Source of the DNA: an uncultured Bacteroidia bacterium
GTDB lineage: Bacteria; Bacteroidota; Bacteroidia; J057; CALLMJ01
NCBI GenBank assembly: GCA_938006875.1
Contig: CALLMJ010000117.1
Span: 1-43,751, forward strand
DNA: 43,751 nt
Direction of reading: 5' to 3'
In this document: positions 28,433-39,015 of the stretch, piece by piece
Layout of the letters: each line of letters opens with the position of its first letter
Position numbering within the stretch: the stretch's first letter is position 1
Translations under genes and position numbers: made by a program
Notes under the pieces: model-generated
Databases searched by the model: none
What the model was told of the DNA's origin: nothing
What the model saw: only the letters and a program-made list of their open reading frames with translations

Positions 28433-30220
28433 ATGAAAAATATACGCAATTTTTGCATTATTGCCCATATAGACCACGGAAAAAGTACATTAGCAGATAG
28501 ACTTTTGGAATTTACCCAAACAATTTCTAAACGAGAAATGATGGACCAAGTCCTTGATGATATGGATTTAGAAAGAGAAAAAGGGATTACCATCAAAAGC
28601 CACGCTATTCAAATGAATTATTTTTTGAATGGAGAAGAGTATATACTTAATTTAATTGATACTCCGGGTCATGTGGATTTTTCTTATGAAGTTTCACGTG
28701 CTATTGCGGCGTGCGAAGGAGCCCTTTTAATTGTAGATTCTACACAAGGTATTGAAGCTCAAACTATTTCTAATTTATATTTAGCTTTAGACAGCAATCT
28801 AACCATTATCCCGGTTTTAAATAAAATTGATTTACCCAATGCGATGATTGAAGAAGTTTCAGACCAAATTGTAGATTTAATTGGTTGTGAAAGAGAAGAA
28901 ATACTTCATGCTAGTGGAAAAGAAGGAATTGGGATTAAAGAAATTTTAGAGGCAATTGTTCAAAGAATTCCCTGTCCTAGTGGAAACCCTGATGCTCCTT
29001 TAAAAGCTTTGATTTTTGATTCCATTTATAATTCGTTTCGAGGCACTATAACCTATTTCCGCGTTTTTGATGGTGTGATTCGTAAAGGACAAAAATTAAA
29101 ATTTATCGCAACGGGTGCTGAATATCATGCTGATGAAGTGGGTATTTTAAAACTCAATAAAGAAGCTAAAGATTTTGTAGGAACGGGTGATGTTGGGTAT
29201 TTAATTACAGGTATAAAAGATGTGAGTGAAGTTAAAGTGGGTGATACCATAACTTCTGCCGATAATCCCGCAAAAGAGGCGGTTAAAGGTTTTCAAGAAG
29301 TTAAACCTATGGTTTTTGCTGGTATTTATCCTATTGATACACAAGATTTTGAAGATTTAAGAGCTTCTTTAGATAAGTTGAAATTAAATGATGCTTCTTT
29401 AGTATATGAACCCGAAACTTCTGCTGCGTTAGGCTTCGGATTTAGAACAGGGTTTTTAGGATTATTACATTTGGAAATTATTCAAGAGCGTTTAGAACGT
29501 GAGTTTAATATGTCCGTAATTACTACTGTTCCTAGTGTAAGCTACATAGCAGAATTAACGAACGGAAATAGAATTCCTGTAAATAGCCCTGCTGACTTGC
29601 CCAATCCTAATATATTAAAACATTTGGAAGAACCTTTCATAAAAGCTCAAATTATTACCAAATCGGAATTTATAGGTCCTTTGATAAAACTTTGTATGGA
29701 TAGAAGAGGAATTTTTAAAAATCAAAATTATTTAACTACCGACCGCGTAGAATTGGTTTTTGAGTTGCCTCTTGCAGAAGTGGTCTTTGATTTTTATGAT
29801 AAACTAAAATCTATTTCCAAGGGTTACGCTTCATTTGATTATGATTTTATTGGTTATAGAGAGTCCAATTTAGTGAAAATGGATATTTTATTAAATGGTG
29901 ACCCTGTTGATGCACTTTCTGCTATTATTCATAGAGATAAGGCTTATGATTGGGGTAAAAAATTATGCCAAAAATTAAAAGAATTAATTCCAAGACATCA
30001 ATTTGAGATTGCTATTCAAGCTAGTATAGGAGCAAAAGTGATTGCCAGAGAAACTGTAAAAGCATTAAGAAAAGATGTAACCGCAAAATGTTATGGTGGG
30101 GATATAAGCCGTAAAAGAAAGTTAATTGAAAAACAAAAAGAAGGAAAAAAACGAATGAGACAAGTTGGGAATGTAGAAGTTCCACAGTCAGCGTTTATGG
30201 CGGTATTAAAGTTAGATTAA
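28433..30220 (+). CDS. lepA: elongation factor 4 (LepA)
   Basis: [54 protein letters not shown]...; C-terminal [46 protein letters not shown]. Confidence 0.97.
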   Translation: MKNIRNFCIIAHIDHGKSTLADRLLEFTQTISKREMMDQVLDDMDLEREKGITIKSHAIQMNYFLNGEEYILNLIDTPGHVDFSYEVSRAIAACEGALLIVDSTQGIEAQTISNLYLALDSNLTIIPVLNKIDLPNAMIEEVSDQIVDLIGCEREEILHASGKEGIGIKEILEAIVQRIPCPSGNPDAPLKALIFDSIYNSFRGTITYFRVFDGVIRKGQKLKFIATGAEYHADEVGILKLNKEAKDFVGTGDVGYLITGIKDVSEVKVGDTITSADNPAKEAVKGFQEVKPMVFAGIYPIDTQDFEDLRASLDKLKLNDASLVYEPETSAALGFGFRTGFLGLLHLEIIQERLEREFNMSVITTVPSVSYIAELTNGNRIPVNSPADLPNPNILKHLEEPFIKAQIITKSEFIGPLIKLCMDRRGIFKNQNYLTTDRVELVFELPLAEVVFDFYDKLKSISKGYASFDYDFIGYRESNLVKMDILLNGDPVDALSAIIHRDKAYDWGKKLCQKLKELIPRHQFEIAIQASIGAKVIARETVKALRKDVTAKCYGGDISRKRKLIEKQKEGKKRMRQVGNVEVPQSAFMAVLKLD

Positions 30221-30234
30221 AGGATGGCTTTACA

Positions 30235-32994
30235 GTGAAGTCAGAAATCAGAAATTGGAAAATTTATTTTGGGTATAAGCGTGAGGGATGCGAAGGGGAA
30301 GCACTGCCTTTGAGCGAAGCGAAAAGGATTGCCGAAGCGAACAGCGAAGCCCAAAGCAGCCCGACCCGCAGCGTAGCGAAGCGAAGCAAGGGACACGCCC
30401 AAATAATAAACTTTTTTTTCCTGACTTTTCTTTTAGCTTTTGGCTTGCTTAATTTGCTTTTTTCTCAAATTCAATTGGATAGCCTTCAAAATACTCAACA
30501 AGATACTCTGGTATTTTCTGATAGTTTACAAAAAGTGAAACAAGATTCTTTAAGGGCGGTTTTTGTAGATTCCTTAAAAAAGAAAAGTGATTTAGAATCT
30601 CCTTTAAAATATGCAGCAAAAGATTCTATAGTTTTTGATGTAAAAAATAGGATTCTGTATCTTTATAATGGAGCAAGCCTGAAATATCAATCTATGGATT
30701 TACAAGCCCATAAAATTTGGGTAGAATGGAAAGAAAATTTAATTTATGCGGAGGGTTTATGGGATACAACATTGAATAATGGCCAAGGTGGATGGAAAAA
30801 TACGCCTGTTTTTAAAGATGGTGAAGATACTTACTACGCTGAAAAAATGAAGTATAACTTTAAAACGAAAAAGGGTAGTATATTACAAGTAAAGACGAAT
30901 CAAGATGGTGATGTTTTATTGGGAGATTCTATTAGAATAAATCCGGATAAATCATTTTTTATTAAAGATGGTAAATTTACTACTTGCGACCACGACCCTC
31001 CTCATTTCTATATACAATCATCAAAATTAAAAGTTGTTCCTAACAGTAAAATTGTTTCGGGTCCTTTATTTATGGTAGTAGAAAATTTACCTATTCCAAT
31101 TATTGTTCCTTTTGGTTATTTTCCTTTAAATAAAAAAAGAACTTCGGGTATTGTTTTTCCTCAGTACGGAGAAAGTGAAAGGTTGGGTTTCTTTTTTCAA
31201 AGAATGGGTTACTATTGGGCTTTTAGTAAATATGCTGATGTATTTTTCAAGGCGGATATTTATACCAAAGGAAGTTGGCAATTGGGTTTTGAAACCAATT
31301 ATAATAAACGATATACGATGAAAGGTCGTATTGATTTTAATCGTTTTAGGGAAATTAATGGTGATAAATTTGACCCTGATTATTCACGTTCTAATTTAAC
31401 CAAATTAACATGGCAACATACCCAAACGATGGGTCCTTTTGCTACTTTGAATGCTAATGTAAATTATACTACCAATAATTATTTCCGTAGAGCAACATTT
31501 TTTAATCCAACCAATATTTTCAATAATACAGTTCAGTCTTCTGTGAATTTTTCTAAGATTTTTCCGAATACGCCTTGGAGTTTAACAGCTGCTGCTAACG
31601 CAATTCAATATGTAGACCAACAAAAAGTGGATTTGCAACTTCCAACCATCAATATTAATAGGGCAAGGACTTTTCCATTAAAGCGTAAAAATAAGGTAGG
31701 TGATGCCAAATGGTACGAACAAATTGGTTTGGATTATAATACATCAATAATTAACCGAATTAATACATATGATTCTTTGCTTTTCCGTCCAGATATATGG
31801 AAAGAAATGAATAATGGAATTAAACAAACTGCTGGAGTATCTACGGGTTTTTCCGTATTAAAATATATACGTATTAATCCGAGTTTAAGTTATAATGAGT
31901 ATTGGTATTCAAAAACCATAGAAAAAGAATTTGTAGAAAGAGATATTTCCGATACAATTATTGTAAAACCCAATAGCGGATTTAAATCAACAAGAGATTA
32001 TGCTTTTAATACATCAATGACCACAAATTTATATGGAATTTTTGGAACTTCTAAAGTTCGTTTTAGACATACCGTAAGACCGAATATCAGTTTTGTTTAT
32101 CGTCCTGATTTTTCTGAACCCAAATTTAAAAATTATTCAACGGTTCCAACCAATCGTTTAGGAGATATATCAAAATATTCTATATATGAACAATCGGTTT
32201 TGGGTGGACCTCCATCAGGAAAACAAGAATCTATTAATTTTGGTTTGACAAATGTTTTAGAAATGAAATTACCACCTGCAAAAAATGATACCTCCGCTAA
32301 AAAAGAAGCCCGAAAATTAATTTTAATTGATAATTTTGGAGTAAATGGTGGGTATAATAGAGTAGCAGATTCTTTGAAATGGAGTAATTTTGCTTTTAAT
32401 TTTAGGAATAACGTATTAGATAACCGTATCAATATCAATATTAATACTACTTTAGACCCTTATCAATTTGAAGCCAAAGGCAATGGATTTGTTAGAGTAA
32501 ATAAGTTTTACTTTGATGAAAAAAAACGTTTAGGTCGTTTTACAAATTGGAATATTTCTATTAGTACAAATTTTCAATCCAAAAATGAAAAAGCTTCAAA
32601 ATGGTCTGAAATTAAAGCAAAAAAACATAAAACGGATAGTTTATATAAACAATATGCTATTTTCAAAATTCCTGTGAATCTGAATTTAAGTTATAACCTT
32701 AATTATGATAGACCCTTCCATGATTATAAAGTTACTGAAACCTTAAGAGCAGATGGAAGTATTCAATTTACACCAAAATGGGGTATCAATATTAATACAG
32801 GATATGATTTGAGAACGAAAAAAATGGCCTATACGAATGTATCTATTACAAGAGATTTACATTGTTGGGAACTTCGTTTTAATTGGATACCTTTCGGTCA
32901 ATTTAAAAGTTATAACATGACCATCAATGTTAAATCTCAAACTTTACAGGATTTACGTTTACAAAAACGTAGAGTATGGCAAGATAATTTTTAA
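30235..32994 (+). CDS. lptD: putative LPS-assembly protein LptD (OstA-like), with repeat-derived N-terminal extension
   Basis: 919 aa OstA-like N-domain plus beta-barrel (GPLFMVVENLPIPIIVPFGYFPLNKKRTSGIVFPQYGES); hydrophobic signal-like segment IINFFFLTFLLAFGLLNLLFSQ starts only after ~57 residues. GTG start as called is uncertain. Confidence 0.82.
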   Translation: MKSEIRNWKIYFGYKREGCEGEALPLSEAKRIAEANSEAQSSPTRSVAKRSKGHAQIINFFFLTFLLAFGLLNLLFSQIQLDSLQNTQQDTLVFSDSLQKVKQDSLRAVFVDSLKKKSDLESPLKYAAKDSIVFDVKNRILYLYNGASLKYQSMDLQAHKIWVEWKENLIYAEGLWDTTLNNGQGGWKNTPVFKDGEDTYYAEKMKYNFKTKKGSILQVKTNQDGDVLLGDSIRINPDKSFFIKDGKFTTCDHDPPHFYIQSSKLKVVPNSKIVSGPLFMVVENLPIPIIVPFGYFPLNKKRTSGIVFPQYGESERLGFFFQRMGYYWAFSKYADVFFKADIYTKGSWQLGFETNYNKRYTMKGRIDFNRFREINGDKFDPDYSRSNLTKLTWQHTQTMGPFATLNANVNYTTNNYFRRATFFNPTNIFNNTVQSSVNFSKIFPNTPWSLTAAANAIQYVDQQKVDLQLPTININRARTFPLKRKNKVGDAKWYEQIGLDYNTSIINRINTYDSLLFRPDIWKEMNNGIKQTAGVSTGFSVLKYIRINPSLSYNEYWYSKTIEKEFVERDISDTIIVKPNSGFKSTRDYAFNTSMTTNLYGIFGTSKVRFRHTVRPNISFVYRPDFSEPKFKNYSTVPTNRLGDISKYSIYEQSVLGGPPSGKQESINFGLTNVLEMKLPPAKNDTSAKKEARKLILIDNFGVNGGYNRVADSLKWSNFAFNFRNNVLDNRINININTTLDPYQFEAKGNGFVRVNKFYFDEKKRLGRFTNWNISISTNFQSKNEKASKWSEIKAKKHKTDSLYKQYAIFKIPVNLNLSYNLNYDRPFHDYKVTETLRADGSIQFTPKWGININTGYDLRTKKMAYTNVSITRDLHCWELRFNWIPFGQFKSYNMTINVKSQTLQDLRLQKRRVWQDNF
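30279..30400. repeat. interspersed GC-rich repeat family A, copy A2 (reverse orientation to A1)
   Basis: gcgtgagggatgcgaaggggaagcactgcctttgagcgaagcgaaaaggattgccgaagcgaacagcgaagcccaaagcagcccgacccgcagcgtagcgaagcgaagcaagggacacgccc; conspicuously GC-rich against its surroundings and shares both ends with 2101..2289. Confidence 0.85.
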
Positions 32995-33077
32995 GAAAGA
33001 AAATAAATAGTTCTATAATTCAAAGTTCTTTGATACAAAAAAGAGAGTTTACCTAAAAAAAATTGTAATTTTGCGTG

Positions 33078-34586
33078 ATGAAATTTCATTTTTACTGTCT
33101 AAAAACCCCAAAAATATTCAAATACATTTTACTTTACTTACTTTTTTTCTTTTCCAAATCTTCATTTTTATATGCTCAATGGGAACAGTTTGGAGTTTAT
33201 GATACAACCAAATACAATTGGTTACATACAGAATTGAACGTTATTCAATATTGGAATAAAAAAGCGGTAAAAGATTTTTATGATAAATGGTTTAGTACAG
33301 ACCCACGTAAAATATCAATTGTCTGGATGGGGGATTCGCATATACAACCTGATGTATTACCAGAAGTCGTAAGAAAAAGATTACAAGAAAAATTTGGAGA
33401 TGCGGGGCGTGGTATGATGTTCCCTTTATCTACTGGTAGGACTTACTCTTCATTGCAATATAAATCTGAGCATTACGGACCTTGGGCTTGTTCTAGAAGT
33501 ATAGAAGCTTATCCTAAATTTGCTTTAGGAGTATCTGGAGCTACTTGTAAAACCCAATTGCCTGGCTCGTCTTTTACCCTTTCCTTTTATAAACCGGTAC
33601 CTTCTCATTATACACAACTTAAAGTATTCTGTAAAAAATCTAAGGAAATGTTTGATTTTAGTATCACAGTAGGTAATCAATCCCAAGTAGTGAAAATCAT
33701 GGAAACAGATACGAATCTACCTTATATTTTATTAAAAATTCCTCCTATACCCAAATCTATTACTTTAAAAGTCATCAAAAATCGTCCTGAGCAAAAGGAT
33801 TTTGAATTTTATGGAATGAGTTTAGAAAGTGAAAATCCGGGTGTGGTCGTTCATACTTGTGGAATTGGGGGAGCCCAGATGTCAGCACCTCTATATCAAA
33901 AAAAATTTACGGAACATTTACCAGAGTTAGAACCTGATTTAGTAATCCTGGATTATGGTGGTAATGACTTTTATTATTTTAACTCTATAAGACCTGATTT
34001 GGAAAGTGATATTATTAAAATTATTAACCAAATTAGAACCGTCTGTCCGAATACCTCTATTTTATTAACTTCTACGCAAGATTTAATGAAACGTGGTGTA
34101 AGTGTTAGTGCAGGAAAAAAGTATAGAGATTTAATACAAAAAATTGCTAAAGAACAAGATTGTGCTTTTTATGATTGGTATTATATTTCAGGGGGACCTG
34201 GCGCTATGACGAAATGGGTGAAAGCAGGTTTAGCACAACCGGATTATGTGCATTTGTTCATTGGAGGCTACCAAATTAAAGGAGAAATGTTTTACGAAGC
34301 ATTAGTAAGAACAGCAGAAGCCTATCAAAATGCTTATGACTCATTAGTTACTTCTCTTGAAGGTTATAAATTTATTCAAAATCAAACAGTTACTTATAAT
34401 CCTCAAATTCAAAATACACAAAATAATACTGCTAATAAGCAAACTATTTATCATACCGTAAAATCGGGAGAAACTCTAAGTCATATCGCAGTGAAATATA
34501 AGGTATCCGTAAAAAATATTATGACATGGAATAACTTGAAATCAACGCTAATTAAAACAGGACAAAAGCTGGTGATTTATAAATAA
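33078..34586 (+). CDS. SGNH/GDSL-type hydrolase-like protein with C-terminal LysM domain
   Basis: VWMGDSHIQPDVLPEVVRKRL (GDS block), LVILDYGGNDFYYF, C-terminal YHTVKSGETLSHIAVKYKVSVKNIMTWNNLKSTLIKTGQKLVIY LysM. Confidence 0.85.
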   Translation: MKFHFYCLKTPKIFKYILLYLLFFFSKSSFLYAQWEQFGVYDTTKYNWLHTELNVIQYWNKKAVKDFYDKWFSTDPRKISIVWMGDSHIQPDVLPEVVRKRLQEKFGDAGRGMMFPLSTGRTYSSLQYKSEHYGPWACSRSIEAYPKFALGVSGATCKTQLPGSSFTLSFYKPVPSHYTQLKVFCKKSKEMFDFSITVGNQSQVVKIMETDTNLPYILLKIPPIPKSITLKVIKNRPEQKDFEFYGMSLESENPGVVVHTCGIGGAQMSAPLYQKKFTEHLPELEPDLVILDYGGNDFYYFNSIRPDLESDIIKIINQIRTVCPNTSILLTSTQDLMKRGVSVSAGKKYRDLIQKIAKEQDCAFYDWYYISGGPGAMTKWVKAGLAQPDYVHLFIGGYQIKGEMFYEALVRTAEAYQNAYDSLVTSLEGYKFIQNQTVTYNPQIQNTQNNTANKQTIYHTVKSGETLSHIAVKYKVSVKNIMTWNNLKSTLIKTGQKLVIYK

Positions 34587-34624
34587 AATTTTTTCTTACC
34601 ATTTTTTCGTGTAAGATTTTTTTA

Positions 34625-34632
34625 TATTTTTG
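34625..34632 (+). promoter_or_regulatory. -7 promoter box
   Basis: TATTTTTG, 22 nt before ATG 34655. Confidence 0.45.
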
Positions 34633-34654
34633 CATATAAATCACTTTATTCAAT

Positions 34655-37639
34655 ATGCGTACAAAAATATTAAGTTTAAATGTCGTATTATCCTTGATAG
34701 GTTTCAGTCTTTATGCTCAGACATGGGTGCAACATCTTACAACACAGGAAAATTTTTACGATTACGAACAAGCATTTCAAAACTATTGGCGGAATAAAAC
34801 CCCTGACCAAGGAAAAGGTTATAAGCCTTATTTAAGATGGTTGGAATTTTGGCGACCAAGAGTAGGAAAAACTGGAACCTTCCCAGATATGAAAATCCTT
34901 TGGAAAGAAGCCATGCTTTCCAAACAACAGTCAATTCCTTTGGTTTCATCAGGAAATTGGAATATTTTAGGTCCACTTAGAGTACCTACTTATGGCGGAG
35001 CTGGTAGGGTCAATTGTCTTGCTTTTCATCCCACCCAACCTAATACCCTCTGGGCTGGTACCCCTTCAGGAGGGCTCTGGAAATCCCTAGATGGAGGTAA
35101 CCACTGGAAACCCTGTACCGACAATTTACCCGTCTTAGGAATAACTGATATAGCTATAGATGCCAACAATCCCAATCTTATGTATATTGCTACGGGCGAT
35201 GGCTTCTTTTTTAGTACATATTCCATAGGTATCCTTAAATCCACTGATGGAGGTAATACTTGGAACACTACAGGTTTATCTTGGCAAGTTCAACAAAAAT
35301 ACGTCATTAGACGAGTAACTATCCAACCCAATAACTCCAATATCATTATTGCGGCATCAAGTGCTGGGATTTATAGAAGTACAGACGGAGGAACTAACTG
35401 GGTACAGGTGGAAGTTGGTAATTTTTATGATTTAAAATGGAAACCTGGTAACGATAATATCATTTACGCAGCAAAATATAATGGAGTGATGCGTTCTAAT
35501 GATGGCGGAATAACATGGTCTGATATCCATACTGGTTTCGCTACAAATGGCGGAAGAGTTCAGATTGCAGTAACTCCTGCGGACGCTGAGTATATTTATG
35601 CAGTAGTAGCCGATCCTAATACTGATGGTTTAAAAGGAATTTATAGAAGTACTGACGGAGGAAATTCATGGAGTTTGAGAGCAAATAGCCCTAATATTTT
35701 AGGTTATGAACCAACAGGAGCAGATTCGGGAGGTCAGGCATTTTACGATTTAGATATAGATGCTTCCCCCACTAATAAAGAAGAAATTGTAGTAGGCGGT
35801 ATCAATATATGGCGTTCAACAAATGGCGGTTCGAATTGGTCTATTATTGCTCATTGGCAAGGCAGCGGTGCCCCCTATGTTCATGCTGATATCCACTGCT
35901 TAAAATATACCTCCGCTAATACCATTTATGCAGGACATGACGGCGGAATCTCAAAAACCACCAACTCAGGAACTTCATGGTTAGATATTAGTGCTAACTT
36001 AGCCATCCATCAAATCTATCGAATTGGAACATCTGCTAATTCTCAAAAGGTTATCATGGGAGCTCAAGATAATGGCTCTACTTTGATAGATAATTCTACC
36101 AATTCCTTAAATTTAGTTTGGGGTGCTGACGGTATGGAATGTATCATTGACCCAGTCTCTTCTTCTGTTATGTTTTTTTCCATTTACTTTGGTTCTATTT
36201 ATAGATTTAATAATATCATAAATGCTATTGCCGGTGAAGGAGTTAATGGTATAGACGAATATGGAGCATGGGTAACTCCTTATCAATTAAACCCTTTAAA
36301 TAATTACGGTTTATTCGCAGGTTATGAAAATGTATGGAAATCTACTGACCGTGGTAATTCTTGGACTAAAATCTCCAATTTTATAATAAATAACCACGAA
36401 AAAATTATCGCTTTATGTGTTGCTCCTTCTGATTCTAATACGATTTATGTTGCTAATTATTACAAAGTGTATAAAACCACAAATGGAGGTGCTTCTTGGG
36501 TAGATATTAGCGCTGGGCTTCCTTTAGATTCATTAAATGCTACTTATATTGCTGTAAATAATACCGACCCTACCAAGGTATACATTACTTTTTCAGGTTA
36601 TAGCGATGGTAAAAAAATTTATTATTCTACTGATGGAGGTTCTTCTTGGACGAATACCTCCACAGGGCTTCCTAATTTACCTGTGAATTGTGTCGTTTAT
36701 GAAAATAATTCTAATGATAGAATTTACGTTGGAACGGATGTTGGAGTATATGTAAAAGATAACACTATGTCTGGTTTTCAGACGTTTTCTAGTGGTTTAC
36801 CTAATGTAATCGTAAATGAGCTAGAAATTCACTATACTTCGGGCAAAATTCGTGCCGCTACTTATGGTAGAGGGCTATGGGAATCAGACCTATATTCAAA
36901 TTGTGTACCCCCACAAGCTCCTATTGTAAATGCTAATATGAGTGTGTTATGTGATTCAGGTTCTACTACCTTAAATGCGTCTGGAAGCGGAAGCAATGCT
37001 TACTATCTCTGGTACGATTTACCATCAGGAGGGAACAGTATCTTTGCCAATGCTTCTTTTACAACCCCTATCCTTTCTTCTGCTAAAACTTATTACGTAG
37101 AAGCGGTAGCTAGTGGTTGTACTTCTAATAGAACCCCCGTAACAGTGTTTGTTTACCTAGCCTCTCAACCTATTATTACAATAAACGACAGCATATTAAC
37201 TTCTTCGCCAGGAGATACTTATCAATGGTATTTGAACGGAAATCCTATTCCAGGTGCTAATAATCAAACTTATACCGCTAATCAATCAGGAAACTATTCA
37301 GTAGTTGCTACTACAAATGGTTGTTCTAAAACATCAGATGCTGTTAATGTTTACCTTGCTTCTAATGAGCTAAATTGGATAGCAAACCTTAGTTTATTCC
37401 CCAATCCTACTTCTGATAAACTGAATATAAAAGGCAAATTGAAAAATAACGAACCTTTGAAGGTTAGTATCCTAAATTCATTAGGACAAAAAGTTATGGA
37501 AGTACTATATACAGTAGAAGGTCTTTGGTTGGATATTAGCTTAGACGTCAGCCATTTGCCAAGTGGTAATTACATTATTAAAATAGAACAACGCAATAAA
37601 AACCATGCATTCAAATGGACTTTAAGTAAGCATGAATAA
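34655..37639 (+). CDS. T9SS-sorted BNR/VPS10-like beta-propeller repeat secreted protein
   Basis: Repeated SxDGGxxW motifs (KSLDGGNHWK, KSTDGGNTWN, RSTDGGTNWV, RSNDGGITWS, YSTDGGSSWT); Ig-like segment; C-terminal LFPNPTSDKLNIKGKL...LPSGNYIIKIEQ. Confidence 0.9.
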   Translation: MRTKILSLNVVLSLIGFSLYAQTWVQHLTTQENFYDYEQAFQNYWRNKTPDQGKGYKPYLRWLEFWRPRVGKTGTFPDMKILWKEAMLSKQQSIPLVSSGNWNILGPLRVPTYGGAGRVNCLAFHPTQPNTLWAGTPSGGLWKSLDGGNHWKPCTDNLPVLGITDIAIDANNPNLMYIATGDGFFFSTYSIGILKSTDGGNTWNTTGLSWQVQQKYVIRRVTIQPNNSNIIIAASSAGIYRSTDGGTNWVQVEVGNFYDLKWKPGNDNIIYAAKYNGVMRSNDGGITWSDIHTGFATNGGRVQIAVTPADAEYIYAVVADPNTDGLKGIYRSTDGGNSWSLRANSPNILGYEPTGADSGGQAFYDLDIDASPTNKEEIVVGGINIWRSTNGGSNWSIIAHWQGSGAPYVHADIHCLKYTSANTIYAGHDGGISKTTNSGTSWLDISANLAIHQIYRIGTSANSQKVIMGAQDNGSTLIDNSTNSLNLVWGADGMECIIDPVSSSVMFFSIYFGSIYRFNNIINAIAGEGVNGIDEYGAWVTPYQLNPLNNYGLFAGYENVWKSTDRGNSWTKISNFIINNHEKIIALCVAPSDSNTIYVANYYKVYKTTNGGASWVDISAGLPLDSLNATYIAVNNTDPTKVYITFSGYSDGKKIYYSTDGGSSWTNTSTGLPNLPVNCVVYENNSNDRIYVGTDVGVYVKDNTMSGFQTFSSGLPNVIVNELEIHYTSGKIRAATYGRGLWESDLYSNCVPPQAPIVNANMSVLCDSGSTTLNASGSGSNAYYLWYDLPSGGNSIFANASFTTPILSSAKTYYVEAVASGCTSNRTPVTVFVYLASQPIITINDSILTSSPGDTYQWYLNGNPIPGANNQTYTANQSGNYSVVATTNGCSKTSDAVNVYLASNELNWIANLSLFPNPTSDKLNIKGKLKNNEPLKVSILNSLGQKVMEVLYTVEGLWLDISLDVSHLPSGNYIIKIEQRNKNHAFKWTLSKHE

Positions 37640-37748
37640 CTTTCAAGTTACACGCTTCAAGATTTAAGACTTATTCATAGAAGAACTCCCAACTTTTCTG
37701 ATATAAAAAACTTACAATAAAATTTCAATATTTTTTGCGTGATTTAAA

Positions 37749-38336
37749 TTAAGGGATAATTTTTCTAAACGTTAAGTTTATTCTATCGAAACATAATTTT
37801 GATTGTTTGGGCACAGAATGTTCCCAATGATGTTGTGTACAACCTTTCATAATTAATAAGCTACCATTTTCTAAAGGAATAATAACCTTTAATTTTTTAT
37901 GATATTTATGTCTCATAACAAATTTACGAGTTTCTCCTAATGAAACAGAAGCAATTACAGGATTGATACCCAATTCTTTTTCATCATCTGCATGCCAACC
38001 CATACTATCATGATGATTCCTATACCAATTGATTAATACCGAATTAAATTCTTCATAACTGAATTTTTCAATTAGACTTTTTAACTGTAAAAGTTCTAAG
38101 AACCAACTTTTAGGAATATTTTTAATTCCTGAATAATGATAAATTGCTTGATTATCGCCATACCATGCAGTGAGTCTTGGTGATAAAAAAGCTTTACCAA
38201 AAAGTTTGATAGTTGGTTGTTCCCATTGGACTTTTTCTTTAAAAATTGTAAAATAAAACTGTGCATCTTGGCTACTTAAAAAATTGGGATAATAAAAAAC
38301 ATCGCCATCATACGGCAAAAAATTATTAGTAAACAA
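37749..38336 (-). CDS. alkB: AlkB-family 2-oxoglutarate/Fe(II) dioxygenase
   Basis: NSVLINWYRNHHDSMGWHADDEKELGINPVIASVSLGETRKFVMRHK...GSLLIMKGCTQHHWEHSVPK (HxD...H, R). Confidence 0.9.
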   Translation of the reverse strand: MFTNNFLPYDGDVFYYPNFLSSQDAQFYFTIFKEKVQWEQPTIKLFGKAFLSPRLTAWYGDNQAIYHYSGIKNIPKSWFLELLQLKSLIEKFSYEEFNSVLINWYRNHHDSMGWHADDEKELGINPVIASVSLGETRKFVMRHKYHKKLKVIIPLENGSLLIMKGCTQHHWEHSVPKQSKLCFDRINLTFRKIIP

Positions 38337-38341
38337 TTTTC

Positions 38342-38938
38342 TTATGAATAAAAAAACTCTTGTGCAATAAAGAAAATTTCTTTGGATTCTTTTCTTGTAC
38401 TTTTAGGTCTTAATACATTAACTTTTTTAAAGTTTTTTTGAAGTTCATTCTTAAAATTTTGGAATTCATCAGAATCAAACATTTTGCAAACAAAATTACC
38501 TTTAGGTTTAAGTACTTTTTTTGCAACTTCCAAAGCCATTAGACATAACTCATAAGAACGGGCTTGGTCTGTTACACGTATACCGGTAGTTTTAGGAGCC
38601 ATATCAGAAATCACAACCTCAAATAGATTGTCGAATCCATGATTTTTCACTAATTCTATGAAATCTACTTTCATAATATCAGCAATAACAAAGGTAACAT
38701 TAGGAATACTTTGAGTTAGAGGGTTCAAATCAATAGAAAAGATTTTCGCTTGATTACCTAATTTTTTACTGACATATTGAGACCATGAACCCGGGGAAGC
38801 GCCTAAATCTATTACTTGTTTAGCCCCTTTAAAAATGGAGTACTTTTCATCAATTTCTTGAAGCTTATAAACAGAACGTGCAGCAAAATTTTCTTCTTTT
38901 GCTTTTTTGGCGTAATAATCATTAGGTTGGTAAGCCAT
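38342..38938 (-). CDS. rlmE: 23S rRNA 2'-O-methyltransferase RlmE (FtsJ/RrmJ)
   Basis: YYAKKAKEENFAARSVYKLQEIDEKYSIFKGAKQVIDLGASPGSWSQYVSKKL, VISDMAPKTTGIRVTDQARSYELC. Confidence 0.93.
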   Translation of the reverse strand: MAYQPNDYYAKKAKEENFAARSVYKLQEIDEKYSIFKGAKQVIDLGASPGSWSQYVSKKLGNQAKIFSIDLNPLTQSIPNVTFVIADIMKVDFIELVKNHGFDNLFEVVISDMAPKTTGIRVTDQARSYELCLMALEVAKKVLKPKGNFVCKMFDSDEFQNFKNELQKNFKKVNVLRPKSTRKESKEIFFIAQEFFYS

Positions 38939-39015
38939 GCTTTTTTTTACAAAATTATAAAATATTTGTTTTGTGCTTTAAAAAATTGAATTAATTTGCA
39001 CTTTTAAAATTCAGC

